From: Planctomycetota bacterium | GTDB taxonomy: Bacteria; Planctomycetota; Planctomycetia; Planctomycetales; Planctomycetaceae | Direction: 5' to 3' | Length of the DNA stretch: 39,400 nucleotides | Assembly: GCA_003388505.1 (NCBI GenBank) | Contig: QQVO01000011.1 | Coordinates: forward strand, 1-39,400 | Shown: in pieces, positions 26,026 through 34,700 of the stretch | How positions within the stretch are numbered: position 1 is the stretch's first letter | Layout: each line of letters begins with the position of its first letter | Made by a program: the position numbers and the translations under genes | The notes under the pieces: model-generated | Told to the model about the DNA's origin: nothing | Database searches by the model: none | The model's input: the letters and a program-made list of their open reading frames with translations, nothing else

Positions 26026-26487
26026 CAGACTCCTCTTGATCGCTCTGCGTCACGTCCGACTGGATTGAGGATGTCGTCCGACGAGGCAGGGCCTCGGACC
26101 ATGCGAGCTGGAGCACGGTGTCACGAATCCACTTTGACCTGCGACCGCCCCCATCAAGCGGAGAGGGCGGGATTCTCTGACCGCTCGTCTGCTGCCAGAC
26201 CCGTGCTTTGGCAACCCGTTGCTTTATAGACAGTTGTGACGACGTGTCAATTCACCCGAAGTGGCGGCGTTCACCAGGAACTGATGATTGCCTGTTCGTA
26301 AGCTCTCGCAGAACCGTGTTGATGGCGCTGAATTCCGGTACGGTGAATCGTTCTCGTCCGAACCGTGAAGAGTCAGGTGCGTAAATCTCGGTTGTGATCG
26401 GATTTCAAGGGCGGCATACTGTTTGATCCAGCGCGTCGTCGCTCGTTGAATGCGGCAACCGGGATGTTCCGAAGAGGGCGTTGTGGA
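26026..26487. other. Divergent intergenic region, no gene seen
   Basis: This 460-base gap separates the divergent antiporter and PfkB-AAA genes. No frame, hairpin or repeat stands out. The stretch 26230-26460 is less GC-rich than the genes on either side, as expected for a promoter region of the putative conflict system. Confidence 0.3.
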
Positions 26488-28647
26488 ATGCCGGAGAACT
26501 CCCACAATTCGCAAGTCATCGTCGATGGCGACGTGACGGTCGACTGGCTGCTTGCAGATCTTGGCCCACAAGACGGCGAAACAACCGATTGGCTGGGTGA
26601 GTTGCGCACCAGAATGTGCCGGCAGCGAGGAGGGGCGGCGCTCGTCTTCGATCTGGTGACCGGGGTCTTGAGTGACGTGGCGGGCCTCTGCTTCCAGGCG
26701 CCCGATCTGCCCGACGCAACCGTTCGCAACGACGATCGCCGGTATCACCACGCGTACACGATGTGGCGCCGCGACGGGGGCGGAGTCTGGAGAGTGCACC
26801 AGTTTCTGGGCGTCGACCGCGGCGACACCCGAGTGGAACTTGACGCGGACGCCCCCGATCATTCGCCGCCGCGTCTGATTGTCATCGACGACGCCGCTCT
26901 CGGATACCGTGATGCGCCGCTCGTCTGGCCGCCGGCTCTCCGGGAGCCGGACGGGCAGTCCTGGATTCTGCTGAAGACGGCGAGTCCCGTCGCGACCGGC
27001 GAGCTGTGGCAGCACCTGCTGCAAAGTTGTCCGCAGCGGCTGATCGTCGTGCTGACCGTGGGCGACCTGCGTCGCACGGAGGTCCAGATCAGTCGCGGCC
27101 TGTCGTGGGAACGGACAGCGCAGGACATCGTCTGGGAAATCACGAACAATCCGACGGCCGAAGGTCTCGCGAATTGCGCGTCCCTCGTTGTTTCGTTCGG
27201 CACGGCAGGGGCCATTCTGCATTCAGCAGGAGATTCCGCGGCAAAACTCGTGTTCGATCCGCAGGTGATGGAAGGGGAGTGGGAGGCCTGTGAGGGGGGA
27301 CAAATGGTCGGAAATACGGCCACTCTCACGGCGGCTCTGGCACGGCAGATCGCCCTCTCTCCCGAAAGTCCCGACCTCATCGCAGGATTGCAGTCGGGCG
27401 TGCACGCCACCCGCACTCTGTTTAACAGGGGATACCGCAGTGACGGAGGACGTCGCGACGGACTCGAGATCGGGTTTCCCCTGGATGAGATCGTCCGCGC
27501 GATTCGAGAACCGCCGGCGCCCCTGGCGGTCGCGGACATCCCGAACGCGTATCGCAGCATAGCGCCCGCCGCCGGCCAGGACGAAGGCGACGAGCGCCCC
27601 CACTTCTGGACTATCCTGGAGGACCGCTGTCACGACGGGTTACTGCCGTTGGCTGAGCGGATTGTCCTGGATGGTCTCGACCGAAGCCTGACGGACGTAC
27701 CGGTCGGCCGCATCGGGTTTCTCACCACGGTCGACCGTTCGGAGATTGAATCATTGCGGAGCATCCAGAGCCTGATCCGCGAGTATTCAAGACACAAGCA
27801 ACAGGATCCGCTGTCGATCGCGGTCTTCGGTCCGCCCGGTTCCGGGAAGTCGTTCGGCGTGGAGCAGGTCGCCCGGTCGATCGATCCGAAATCGATCCGT
27901 CCCTTGACATTCAACCTTTCGCAGTTCGACCAGCCGTCGGAACTCCTGCAGGCACTGCATCAGGTGCGGGACGTGGGACTTTCCGGACAGCTCCCGCTGG
28001 TGTTCTGGGACGAGTTCGACACTCCGCTGCCCGGACGGCCGCTGGGCTGGTTGAAGTACTTCCTGGCCCCCATGCAGGACGGGAAATTTCAGGAAGGCCA
28101 GATTACGCATCCCATTGGACGGTCGATCTTCGTCTTCGCCGGCGGAACATCCGCCACGATGGAAGAATTCATGACGAGTCTCGATTCCGACCTAGAACGC
28201 CGCGCGGCCAAACTGCCGGACTTCGTCAGCCGGCTCAAGGGTTACCTGAACGTCCTGGGACCGAACCCCCAATCGGCGGCCGACGACGGGCCCGATCCGT
28301 ACTTCATCATTCGCCGTGCGATCCTGCTGCGGTCGCTGCTCGAACGACAAGCGGGCCAGTTGCTGAAGCATCGAGACGGCGGGAGCCGGCTGCAGATTGA
28401 CACGGGTGTCCTCCGCGCACTGCTCCAGGTCAGCCGCTACAAGCACGGCATCCGCTCGATGAAGTCGATCGTCTCGATGAGCGAACTGGCGGGGCGGCGG
28501 AGCTTTCAGCGATCCAGCCTGCCGTCGCAGTCGCAGCTTGACTTACACGTTGACGGACAGGAATTCCTCTCTCTGGTTCACGGTCCGCACACAGCCGTCC
28601 GTGCAACCACGAGCAATCAATCGGTGGGAGGCGTCGGCGGTCGATGA
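26488..28647 (+). CDS. PfkB-like domain fused to AAA+ ATPase
   Basis: A 719-residue cytoplasmic protein. The N-terminal ~300 residues look like a PfkB/ribokinase-type domain: VIVDGDVTVDWLL (10-22), LIVIDDAALGYRDAP, WILLKTASPV, LIVVLTVGDLR, VVSFGTAGAIL, and GQMVGNTATLTAAL (about 271-284) in the place of the family's GAGD-type anion hole. The catalytic Asp of kinases is not obvious, so it may sense rather than phosphorylate a sugar or nucleoside. The C-terminal half is an AAA+ ATPase with Walker A GPPGSGKS (448-455) and Walker B VFWDEFD (Asp508-Glu509). Upstream of it, a sensor-like KGIGFLTT-type segment (VGRIGFLTTVDRSEIESL) links the domains. The ATG at 26488 has AGAGGG nearby and is preferred over 26446 and 26464. 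The SLOG-SLATT gene starts 76 bases after its stop. Confidence 0.75.
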   Translation: MPENSHNSQVIVDGDVTVDWLLADLGPQDGETTDWLGELRTRMCRQRGGAALVFDLVTGVLSDVAGLCFQAPDLPDATVRNDDRRYHHAYTMWRRDGGGVWRVHQFLGVDRGDTRVELDADAPDHSPPRLIVIDDAALGYRDAPLVWPPALREPDGQSWILLKTASPVATGELWQHLLQSCPQRLIVVLTVGDLRRTEVQISRGLSWERTAQDIVWEITNNPTAEGLANCASLVVSFGTAGAILHSAGDSAAKLVFDPQVMEGEWEACEGGQMVGNTATLTAALARQIALSPESPDLIAGLQSGVHATRTLFNRGYRSDGGRRDGLEIGFPLDEIVRAIREPPAPLAVADIPNAYRSIAPAAGQDEGDERPHFWTILEDRCHDGLLPLAERIVLDGLDRSLTDVPVGRIGFLTTVDRSEIESLRSIQSLIREYSRHKQQDPLSIAVFGPPGSGKSFGVEQVARSIDPKSIRPLTFNLSQFDQPSELLQALHQVRDVGLSGQLPLVFWDEFDTPLPGRPLGWLKYFLAPMQDGKFQEGQITHPIGRSIFVFAGGTSATMEEFMTSLDSDLERRAAKLPDFVSRLKGYLNVLGPNPQSAADDGPDPYFIIRRAILLRSLLERQAGQLLKHRDGGSRLQIDTGVLRALLQVSRYKHGIRSMKSIVSMSELAGRRSFQRSSLPSQSQLDLHVDGQEFLSLVHGPHTAVRATTSNQSVGGVGGR

Positions 28648-28723
28648 AATCAGGTGGGACGCTCGTTCAGATTGTTGCAAGCCCAAGGAGATTGTGAATG
28701 GCGTCCGGGAAAGGAAGCCGATT

Positions 28724-30469
28724 GTGATCCATGCAGCCGGTGAGACAGGCAACCAGCGTCCCATTCCCTACCACTTGCGAATCGGTGTCGCCGGACATCG
28801 GAACCTGCGCGATCCTGAAGCGGTGAAGCAGGCTGTTGAGCGGATGCTCGACGAAATCAACTCGATCCTGCAGCCGCAGGCGCGGACTCCGCTGAGTTGG
28901 ACCATCGTGTCTCCGCTTGCCAAGGGAGCCGACCGGATCGTCGCGGCCGCCGTGCTGAAACGACGGCCTTCGACGCTTGAGTTCTACTCGCCCTTTGCCG
29001 TCGACGAGTATCGTCGAGACTTCACAGAGGACGAAGACCGCGAGGAGTTCGAGAAACTCTTCGCGCAGGCCGAATTCACGCGGTGCGTGGTCGCCGAAGC
29101 CCCGCCCCCGCCCCCATCCCCGGACGCGGATGCGGATGCGGAGGCGCAGACCAACTGGCGGAACCGGGGATACCTTCGCTGCGGCCGGGCCGTCGTTGAC
29201 GCCTGTGAGATTCTGATCGTTGTCTGGGACGGCGGGGCGAGCCGCGGACTCGGCGGCACGGCGGACGTCGTGACCTATGCCCTCAAGCAGCAGCGGACCG
29301 TCGTCTGGATCAACGCGGCGGATCCCTCCCAACCGCCTCGCCTGGTCGTCGGCTGGCGGCCCGGCAGTCCGCCGCAGACGCGCGAATTTCCGCGCACCGC
29401 CAAGGAACTCGCACCCGGGTATCATCAACTCGACGCGTACAATCGCGATGATGCCGTCCGTTCCGAAGAACTGACGCCCGCAGTCCGCGACACATGCAAG
29501 TCGCTGCGCGATCATGCGGTTGCAGCCGGCATCGAGGAATCGACGATCAACGCCATTCTCGATGTTGCAGCGCCGCACTATGCCCGTGCGGACCGACTGG
29601 CGGTCCTTTATCGCAACCGCTATTTCCGCGCCACAACCGCGCTGTATTACCTCTCCGCCGCAGCGGTGACGGTGGTCGTCGGTCAGGTGCTGCTGTTTCC
29701 GAACGCGGTCTGGCTCATTCTCTTCGAGATTCTGGCGATGGGGACGGCCGTCGCCCTCTGGCAGTGGAGCAGGCAGGCGGCCTGGCATGAGAAATGGATT
29801 CACGACCGATATCTCTCCGAGCGGATCCGGATGGTCTTGTTCACGCTGCCGCTCGGGCTGTCCGCAACGTCTTCAGAGCACGCGCCCAAGCGGACGCTGG
29901 CCTTTTACGGCGGGCCGCAGCACTGGCTGCTCTCCGCCGTCCACGACATGGCAACCCGCATCTCCGCATCAGGCCGGCTCTCCGCTCCATTCTCCTCTTC
30001 GAAGCGGTTTCTCATCGATGGCTGGCTCAAGCCGCAGCGCGAATATCACTTGCACAATTCGAGACGGAAGCTCGCCGCGACGCACCGGGGCCATCGCCTC
30101 GGCGTGCTGCTCTTTGTGCTGACGTTGATCATGGCGGTCCTTCACTTCGCCGGAGTGGGCCACGCCGAAGGCGATCATCATGCCGCAGGCGTGATGCGCC
30201 CGGACGCCTGGATTACGTTCTTTGCGATCGTGTTGCCGGTGTGGGGCGCCGCGATGCACGCCATTACGAATCAACTTGAGCTGGAGAGGATCGGCGAGCG
30301 GTCCAAGCGGATGGCGCGGGTTCTGGACCTCCTCATTGAGCGCGCCGAAGAGACGGAATCGGCAGACGAACTGCGCGACGTGGTGGCCGAGGGCCTCCAG
30401 GTGATGGGAACCGAGAACTATGAATGGTGGATCCTGTTGAGCTTTCGGCAACCCGTGCTGCCGGTCTGA
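28724..30469 (+). CDS. SLOG domain protein with four-helix SLATT-type membrane module
   Basis: The 581-residue protein begins with a SLOG (LOG/DprA-like Rossmann) domain: RIGVAGHRNL (19-28), SPLAKGADRIV (63-73), VDACEILIVVWDGG (158-171) and GLGGTADVV (175-183). These are the nucleotide-ligand-binding loops of the superfamily. A linker follows, then two pairs of membrane helices (about 306-324 and 327-346; 457-475 and 495-513), with RNRYFRATTALYYLSA before the first and WIHDRYLSERIRMVLF between the pairs, as in SLATT proteins. SLOG-SLATT proteins are proposed to open membranes upon binding a nucleotide signal. The GTG at 28724 (AAGGAAG six bases upstream) is preferred; GTG 28694 is possible. 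It lies 76 bases behind the PfkB-AAA gene, probably in one operon. Confidence 0.8.
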   Translation: MIHAAGETGNQRPIPYHLRIGVAGHRNLRDPEAVKQAVERMLDEINSILQPQARTPLSWTIVSPLAKGADRIVAAAVLKRRPSTLEFYSPFAVDEYRRDFTEDEDREEFEKLFAQAEFTRCVVAEAPPPPPSPDADADAEAQTNWRNRGYLRCGRAVVDACEILIVVWDGGASRGLGGTADVVTYALKQQRTVVWINAADPSQPPRLVVGWRPGSPPQTREFPRTAKELAPGYHQLDAYNRDDAVRSEELTPAVRDTCKSLRDHAVAAGIEESTINAILDVAAPHYARADRLAVLYRNRYFRATTALYYLSAAAVTVVVGQVLLFPNAVWLILFEILAMGTAVALWQWSRQAAWHEKWIHDRYLSERIRMVLFTLPLGLSATSSEHAPKRTLAFYGGPQHWLLSAVHDMATRISASGRLSAPFSSSKRFLIDGWLKPQREYHLHNSRRKLAATHRGHRLGVLLFVLTLIMAVLHFAGVGHAEGDHHAAGVMRPDAWITFFAIVLPVWGAAMHAITNQLELERIGERSKRMARVLDLLIERAEETESADELRDVVAEGLQVMGTENYEWWILLSFRQPVLPV

Positions 30470-30570
30470 CGGGACGGTCCCCGCGCAGTGTTCTTGATTG
30501 AGACGAACAATAGCGCTGTGCTGCTCACGGTGAAATGTTTCGCGTCCTGCGTAAATCCTGGCGCCTGCCC

Positions 30571-30642
30571 GTAGCGCACGCTGCCAGCGTGCGCCAACGG
30601 CCTCTGCGATCAGCGGGACGCACGCAAGGCTGCGTGCGCTAC
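30571..30642. repeat. Twin-hairpin palindromic repeat (REP/BIME-like)
   Basis: GTAGCGCACGC at 30571-30581 is exactly complementary to 30632-30642. Each end also forms its own hairpin: GCGCACGC/GCGTGCGC with loop TGCCA on the left and CGCACGCA/TGCGTGCG with loop AGGC on the right. It fills the space between the convergent SLOG-SLATT and deoxyribosyltransferase-like genes, and may stop transcription from both sides. Confidence 0.7.
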
Positions 30643-30679
30643 GTGGTTGGGTTGCGGGCGACGCCCGCGCTGTGTCCGC

Positions 30680-31972
30680 TCAAGACCCTGCGAGGTGCGC
30701 GGGAGACGCGGCGCGAGGCCGCGCCGCCGGCGTCTTCAGCAGCCCGACATCGACGACTTTCACACCCGTTTCGTCGAGACTCCCGTCTCTGTCATTGGAG
30801 TTGCCCTCCACGAGCGCCCAGAATGCGCACGACTTGTCGGCAAGATTGACGTCATGCCGGGCACGCAGCAACGACTGGATTTCGTCGATCTTCTGGCTGT
30901 TGGTCGCCGCAATGCATGCCGCCCCCGAGCCGAGGCTGTGGGCGCCGGCCATGATGAGCACGATTCGCTCGGAATGGTTCGGGTGAGGCGCGCGGACCAG
31001 AATCCCATGGTCATGTCGATGGTACGGCGTTCCGTCTGCAAGTTTTCCCATTGTGCTTGGTTGGGGAAAGTAGACCTCGCCGCGCCGCCGGTAGAGTTCG
31101 CAGTGAAAATTGAGGCCCTGTTCGAGGTCGTGACGCCTGTCGTCAAAGACGTACTGTCCTTTCACGTCCCCTTCCGGCAGCTTTCCGAGATACCACAGGG
31201 GTTCATGCGGCCACTGCAGGTCTTCCAGAAACTGCCCCGCGAACGAATTCACCTTTTTCGAGCCGATGAGATAGAGATTGACGTCCGCATCCTTCAGTCC
31301 CGGCGGAACAAACTGCGCCGAGATCAGTTCGGCCGTTGAACTCTCTCCCATCAGCGAACCGAATGCGCCCAGCAATCCACGAATGCCCAGATAATCCCCG
31401 AAGGTCCGGTGATGGTATTGGGATCCGAGGTTCTGCCGCTGTTGGTCCTCCACGCTGACGCGCCGGGGACTGGCCGCGATATACGCGGGCGTCTGGGAGT
31501 CGGCCTGCAGCATGTCGCGCAATAGCGCCAGCCGCGATCCGACGCGGCTCCGCAGTTGACGCCGGAACTCGTCCTTGAACTGACGCAATCCACCGGCTGT
31601 CTCCACGTAACGGATCAGTTCACGGCCCTTGAGATCGGTGGGAATCTCGACCACGTTGTCGGCCAGCAGCAGCAGCGGCCGATTGCGCCCGATGGCGAAG
31701 CCGATCTCGTAGAAAACGTTCTTGCTGTCGCTGCTGATCTCGGCGACCACCAGTTCGGCGCTCTCGATCATGCGATGAATCTTGTCGAGCAGATCATGGC
31801 CGGCGCCCGGAACGTCGTCGGCCCGGATGCAGATCAGGTCGGTTTCCTGCTCGACCGTGTTCCGGATCGCATCCTGATAGAACGCCGCCTTTTCGTTATA
31901 TCCCATCACCACGAAGACAAAGGGACGTCCTCCGGTCATTTCGCGAATCACGTGCCCGATCGACTCACTCAT
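30680..31972 (-). CDS. Nucleoside deoxyribosyltransferase-like (TIR-like) protein
   Basis: A 430-residue soluble protein. Residues 15-110 match the nucleoside 2-deoxyribosyltransferase-like/TIR-like fold: FVFVVMGYNEKAAFYQDAI, LICIRADDV, IHRMIESAELVVAEIS, NVFYEIGFAIGRNRPLLLL. Glu89 in NVFYEIGFA sits where these enzymes have the catalytic Glu. A helical linker follows. The C-terminal half (about 205-400) is a second alpha/beta domain with DVNLYLIGSKKVN and DHGILVRAPHPN, then RIVLIMAGAHSLGSGAACIAA, a Rossmann-like pattern I cannot name. Such N-termini cleave or bind nucleosides/NAD in several immune systems. GGGAAG lies five bases before the ATG. It is convergent with the SLOG-SLATT operon, so it may be part of the same system or an independent neighbour. 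Confidence 0.7.
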   Translation of the reverse strand: MSESIGHVIREMTGGRPFVFVVMGYNEKAAFYQDAIRNTVEQETDLICIRADDVPGAGHDLLDKIHRMIESAELVVAEISSDSKNVFYEIGFAIGRNRPLLLLADNVVEIPTDLKGRELIRYVETAGGLRQFKDEFRRQLRSRVGSRLALLRDMLQADSQTPAYIAASPRRVSVEDQQRQNLGSQYHHRTFGDYLGIRGLLGAFGSLMGESSTAELISAQFVPPGLKDADVNLYLIGSKKVNSFAGQFLEDLQWPHEPLWYLGKLPEGDVKGQYVFDDRRHDLEQGLNFHCELYRRRGEVYFPQPSTMGKLADGTPYHRHDHGILVRAPHPNHSERIVLIMAGAHSLGSGAACIAATNSQKIDEIQSLLRARHDVNLADKSCAFWALVEGNSNDRDGSLDETGVKVVDVGLLKTPAARPRAASPAHLAGS

Positions 31973-32439
31973 GGCAGCTTCCCGATGTTGCAGAAGATCA
32001 ACACTGGATAGCGATCATGCCACAGCATCCAGGCTCATTCCAGTCCGGGCGCCGATCGTGACAAGAATCCGGCCGCACTTCCGGGTTGTCGGCGTCTTGG
32101 CCCTCCCGGATAAGAAGTGATGCCGACAGACTAACCGGAAATCAGACCGGGAATCGAATGTTCGAGGCTGTGAGATTCCGGGTCCGTCAATTCTCAGTTT
32201 GCAGGTTGGGCAGTTCGTGCGTAAGCCGGAATCCCGCTCGTCTTCGTGTAGGTTCGCGGTCCGGCCTACCCCGAAAAAGAGCCCTGACAGGGCGCCAGAT
32301 CGCCACGCTCACCGTTTGACCACACGGAACGATTCACCTAGCCTCTTTGCGAGGGCGTCGATCCAGCCCTCAACCTCCACGGACACTCCTGTCGTGGCAC
32401 GTTGTGCGCTCGGGCGACCGTCCATTTTGAAGACGAAAC
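31973..32439. other. Divergent intergenic region with repeat family 2 copy 3
   Basis: The gap separates the divergent deoxyribosyltransferase-like and DUF4914 genes. Segment 32224-32294 resembles repeat family 2: a GGAATCCCGC block followed by TTCGTGT, and the palindrome GCCCTGACAGGGC at 32281-32293 identical to copy 1. No reading frame is credible elsewhere. Confidence 0.4.
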
Positions 32440-34338
32440 ATGATTGCCGACGAACTCCTGAAACTCGGACTGTCGCGCTTTGCAAAGCAGGTCCTCACAG
32501 AGGCAAAGAGCGTACAATTCTTCAGCACGGCCGCGGAGTTGGCGGAGGCAGCGGTTCCCGAAGATCAGGTCGATGCCAGGGGCTACTTCACCGTCGGCTA
32601 CGATATTGACGGTCGATTCGTTCCGGAGGCGAAGGTGAGCCGTGTGCGAAACGGCATCAGCGCCAACTATCTTGAACCCTACATGCGGCGCCGCGACCCG
32701 AATTGCATGGTGATTGCTGATGACCGTGCAACCGACAAGCAGACGTACAAGGACCGCTTTGGCGAAGACTTCGAGCCGTTGAGGCAGGAGACGTTTCAGT
32801 GGCTCAAAACCCAGGACGTGGCTTGCTTCTTCTTTGACGCAGGATTGCCCGGCAAGGGCCTCCCGGCCATGGCGATCTGTCCGGCGAACGCGGCATTCTT
32901 CGCATTCGGGTTGGCAACCCTTCAGGGGATTTTGCCGCTGGAGCAGATCAGCGCGATGGGCGAGGAATACTACCACTCGGCCATCATCTATATCGCGCCC
33001 CCGTTTCGTCACACACACTTCGACGGAAAGCAGGTTGTGGTGCATAACCGTCGTGAGGAGTTGCACGAACTGTACAGCTACAACTTGTACCCAGGTCCGT
33101 CAGCGAAGAAGGGCGTGTACGGCATGCTCCTGAACTACGGCGAGCGTGACGGCTGGAACACCGCTCACTGTTCGACGGTACAAGTGCTCACTCCGTATGA
33201 CAACACGGTGACGATGATGCACGAAGGCGCCTCCGGCGGCGGCAAGAGCGAGATGCTCGAGCAGATGCATCGGGAGCTGGACGGCCGTCTCAAGCTGGGC
33301 ACAAACCTGATCACCGGCGAGCGGCGTTACGTGTCGATTCCCCGTGGTTGCGTCCTGCTCCCCGTCACTGACGACATGGCGTTGTGCCATCCCGATTTGC
33401 AGAAGAGTGATGCTCGAGAGCGAAAGCTCTCGCTGATAGACGCCGAGCACGCTTGGTTCCTGCGGGTGAATCACATCACAGAATACGGGACCGACCCGCA
33501 CCTTGAATCGCTCACCATGCGTCCCAAGGAGCCGCTGCTGTTCCTGAATATCGATGCTGTTCCCGGCTCGACTGCGCTGATCTGGGAGCCGATCGAGGAT
33601 GAGCCGGGAACGCCTTGCCCCAACCCGCGTTTGGTGTTCCCACGCGAGAATTACCCGAACATTGTGAACGATCCGGTCACCGTTGATATTCGCAGCTTCG
33701 GCGTGCGATGCCCACCTTGCACCCGCGAGCATCCGACCTATGGGATCATGGGCCTCTTCCACCTGTTGCCACCATCGCTTGCCTGGCTGTGGCGTTTGGT
33801 AGCGCCCCGCGGCCACGGTAACCCCTCGATTGTCGCAACCGAGGGCATGAGTTCCGAGGGCGTCGGCTCCTACTGGCCGTTCGCGACGGGTCGGCGCGTC
33901 GACCAGGCGAACATCCTGTTCCACCAAATCATGGACACTCCGGATACAATGTTTCTCCTGATCCCCAACCAGCACGTCGGCTGCTGGGAGGTCGGCTTCG
34001 CGCCGCAGTGGGTCACGCGAGAATACCTGGCACGTCGTGGGTCGGCCGAGTTCCAGCCGGGCCGCCTGATAGAGAGTCGCTGCCCGCTTCTCGGCCGCTC
34101 GCCACGGACAATTCAGGTCGAGGGTCAGGTGATTGGTCACTGGTTCCTGCAGGTCGACACGCAGCCCGAAGTTGGTGAGGAGGCCTACGATCGCGGCGCC
34201 GAAATCCTCACCGACTTTTTTCATCAGCAAATCCGCCAGTTCCTCAATGAAGAACTGGACACGAAGGCTCAAGAGATCATCCGCGCCTGCCTGGACGGCG
34301 CCACGGTGGACGACTACGACCGGCTTTCGACGAGCTGA
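32440..34338 (+). CDS. DUF4914-family PEPCK-like P-loop protein
   Basis: A 632-residue cytoplasmic protein resembling the DUF4914 family. It carries a phosphoenolpyruvate-carboxykinase-type P-loop, HEGASGGGKSEM (Gly263 to Lys269-Ser270), after a conserved N-terminal half with FFFDAGLPGKGLPAMAICP and YYHSAIIYIAPPFRHTHF. Later conserved-looking parts include LLFLNIDAVPGSTALIWEP, FGVRCPPCTREHPTYGIMG and HVGCWEVGFAPQWVTREYLARRG. The fold suggests nucleotide-dependent phosphoryl or decarboxylation chemistry, but no activity is known to me for the family. Length fits a full-length member. The ATG at 32440 is used, with no strong ribosome site. It stands alone between the candidate conflict genes and transposon debris, with no functional partner visible. 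Confidence 0.75.
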   Translation: MIADELLKLGLSRFAKQVLTEAKSVQFFSTAAELAEAAVPEDQVDARGYFTVGYDIDGRFVPEAKVSRVRNGISANYLEPYMRRRDPNCMVIADDRATDKQTYKDRFGEDFEPLRQETFQWLKTQDVACFFFDAGLPGKGLPAMAICPANAAFFAFGLATLQGILPLEQISAMGEEYYHSAIIYIAPPFRHTHFDGKQVVVHNRREELHELYSYNLYPGPSAKKGVYGMLLNYGERDGWNTAHCSTVQVLTPYDNTVTMMHEGASGGGKSEMLEQMHRELDGRLKLGTNLITGERRYVSIPRGCVLLPVTDDMALCHPDLQKSDARERKLSLIDAEHAWFLRVNHITEYGTDPHLESLTMRPKEPLLFLNIDAVPGSTALIWEPIEDEPGTPCPNPRLVFPRENYPNIVNDPVTVDIRSFGVRCPPCTREHPTYGIMGLFHLLPPSLAWLWRLVAPRGHGNPSIVATEGMSSEGVGSYWPFATGRRVDQANILFHQIMDTPDTMFLLIPNQHVGCWEVGFAPQWVTREYLARRGSAEFQPGRLIESRCPLLGRSPRTIQVEGQVIGHWFLQVDTQPEVGEEAYDRGAEILTDFFHQQIRQFLNEELDTKAQEIIRACLDGATVDDYDRLSTS

Positions 34339-34475
34339 AAGGCGCCTGACCCGCGTTCCGCGCGTCGTGGCGGAGGGCGACTCCCCAGCGCGCCCGACAT
34401 CGTCCTGGACCAACGGACCGATGCAAGCCTGGTGGGTTGCAAGTCTGCTGAGGTTGAGCAACCCGACGCGGCTTG

Positions 34476-34700
34476 TCAGATTCTCAAACTCACGTCAGCG
34501 TTGACGATGTCGCCGCCCGGCACGCCGTGCTCTTCGGTGTCGCTGGTGTGGGTCTGCCGCACTGGGCCGAAGCTCACCGGGCCGGAGAGTGTTTCGTCGT
34601 GCGTGTGGGTTTCCTTCTCGAAGACGTCGATCAGGATCGACGGACCGCTGACGCCGCCCGAGCCCGATGCGGTTCCGGTCGCTCCGCGAATCCGGCGGTG
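34476..34700 (-). pseudogene. Orphan 3' end of an unknown gene
   Basis: A minus-strand frame ending at the TGA 34476-34478 reads as a coherent protein end: ASGSGGVSGPSILIDVFEKE, then THTHDETLSGPVSFGPVRQ, and VPGGDIVNADVSLRI. There is no start. Upstream it runs straight into IS1380 transposase sequence in another frame, so the 5' part of the gene was probably removed by the insertion. A Gly/Ser linker followed by a beta-rich, His-containing tail suggests a secreted or surface domain; I do not recognise it. Confidence 0.4.

Noticed and set aside
30509-30525. Possible fourth copy of repeat family 1
   Set aside because: Only about a dozen bases (AATAGCGCTGTGCTG) resemble the right end, with no core or left palindrome, so the match is too short.
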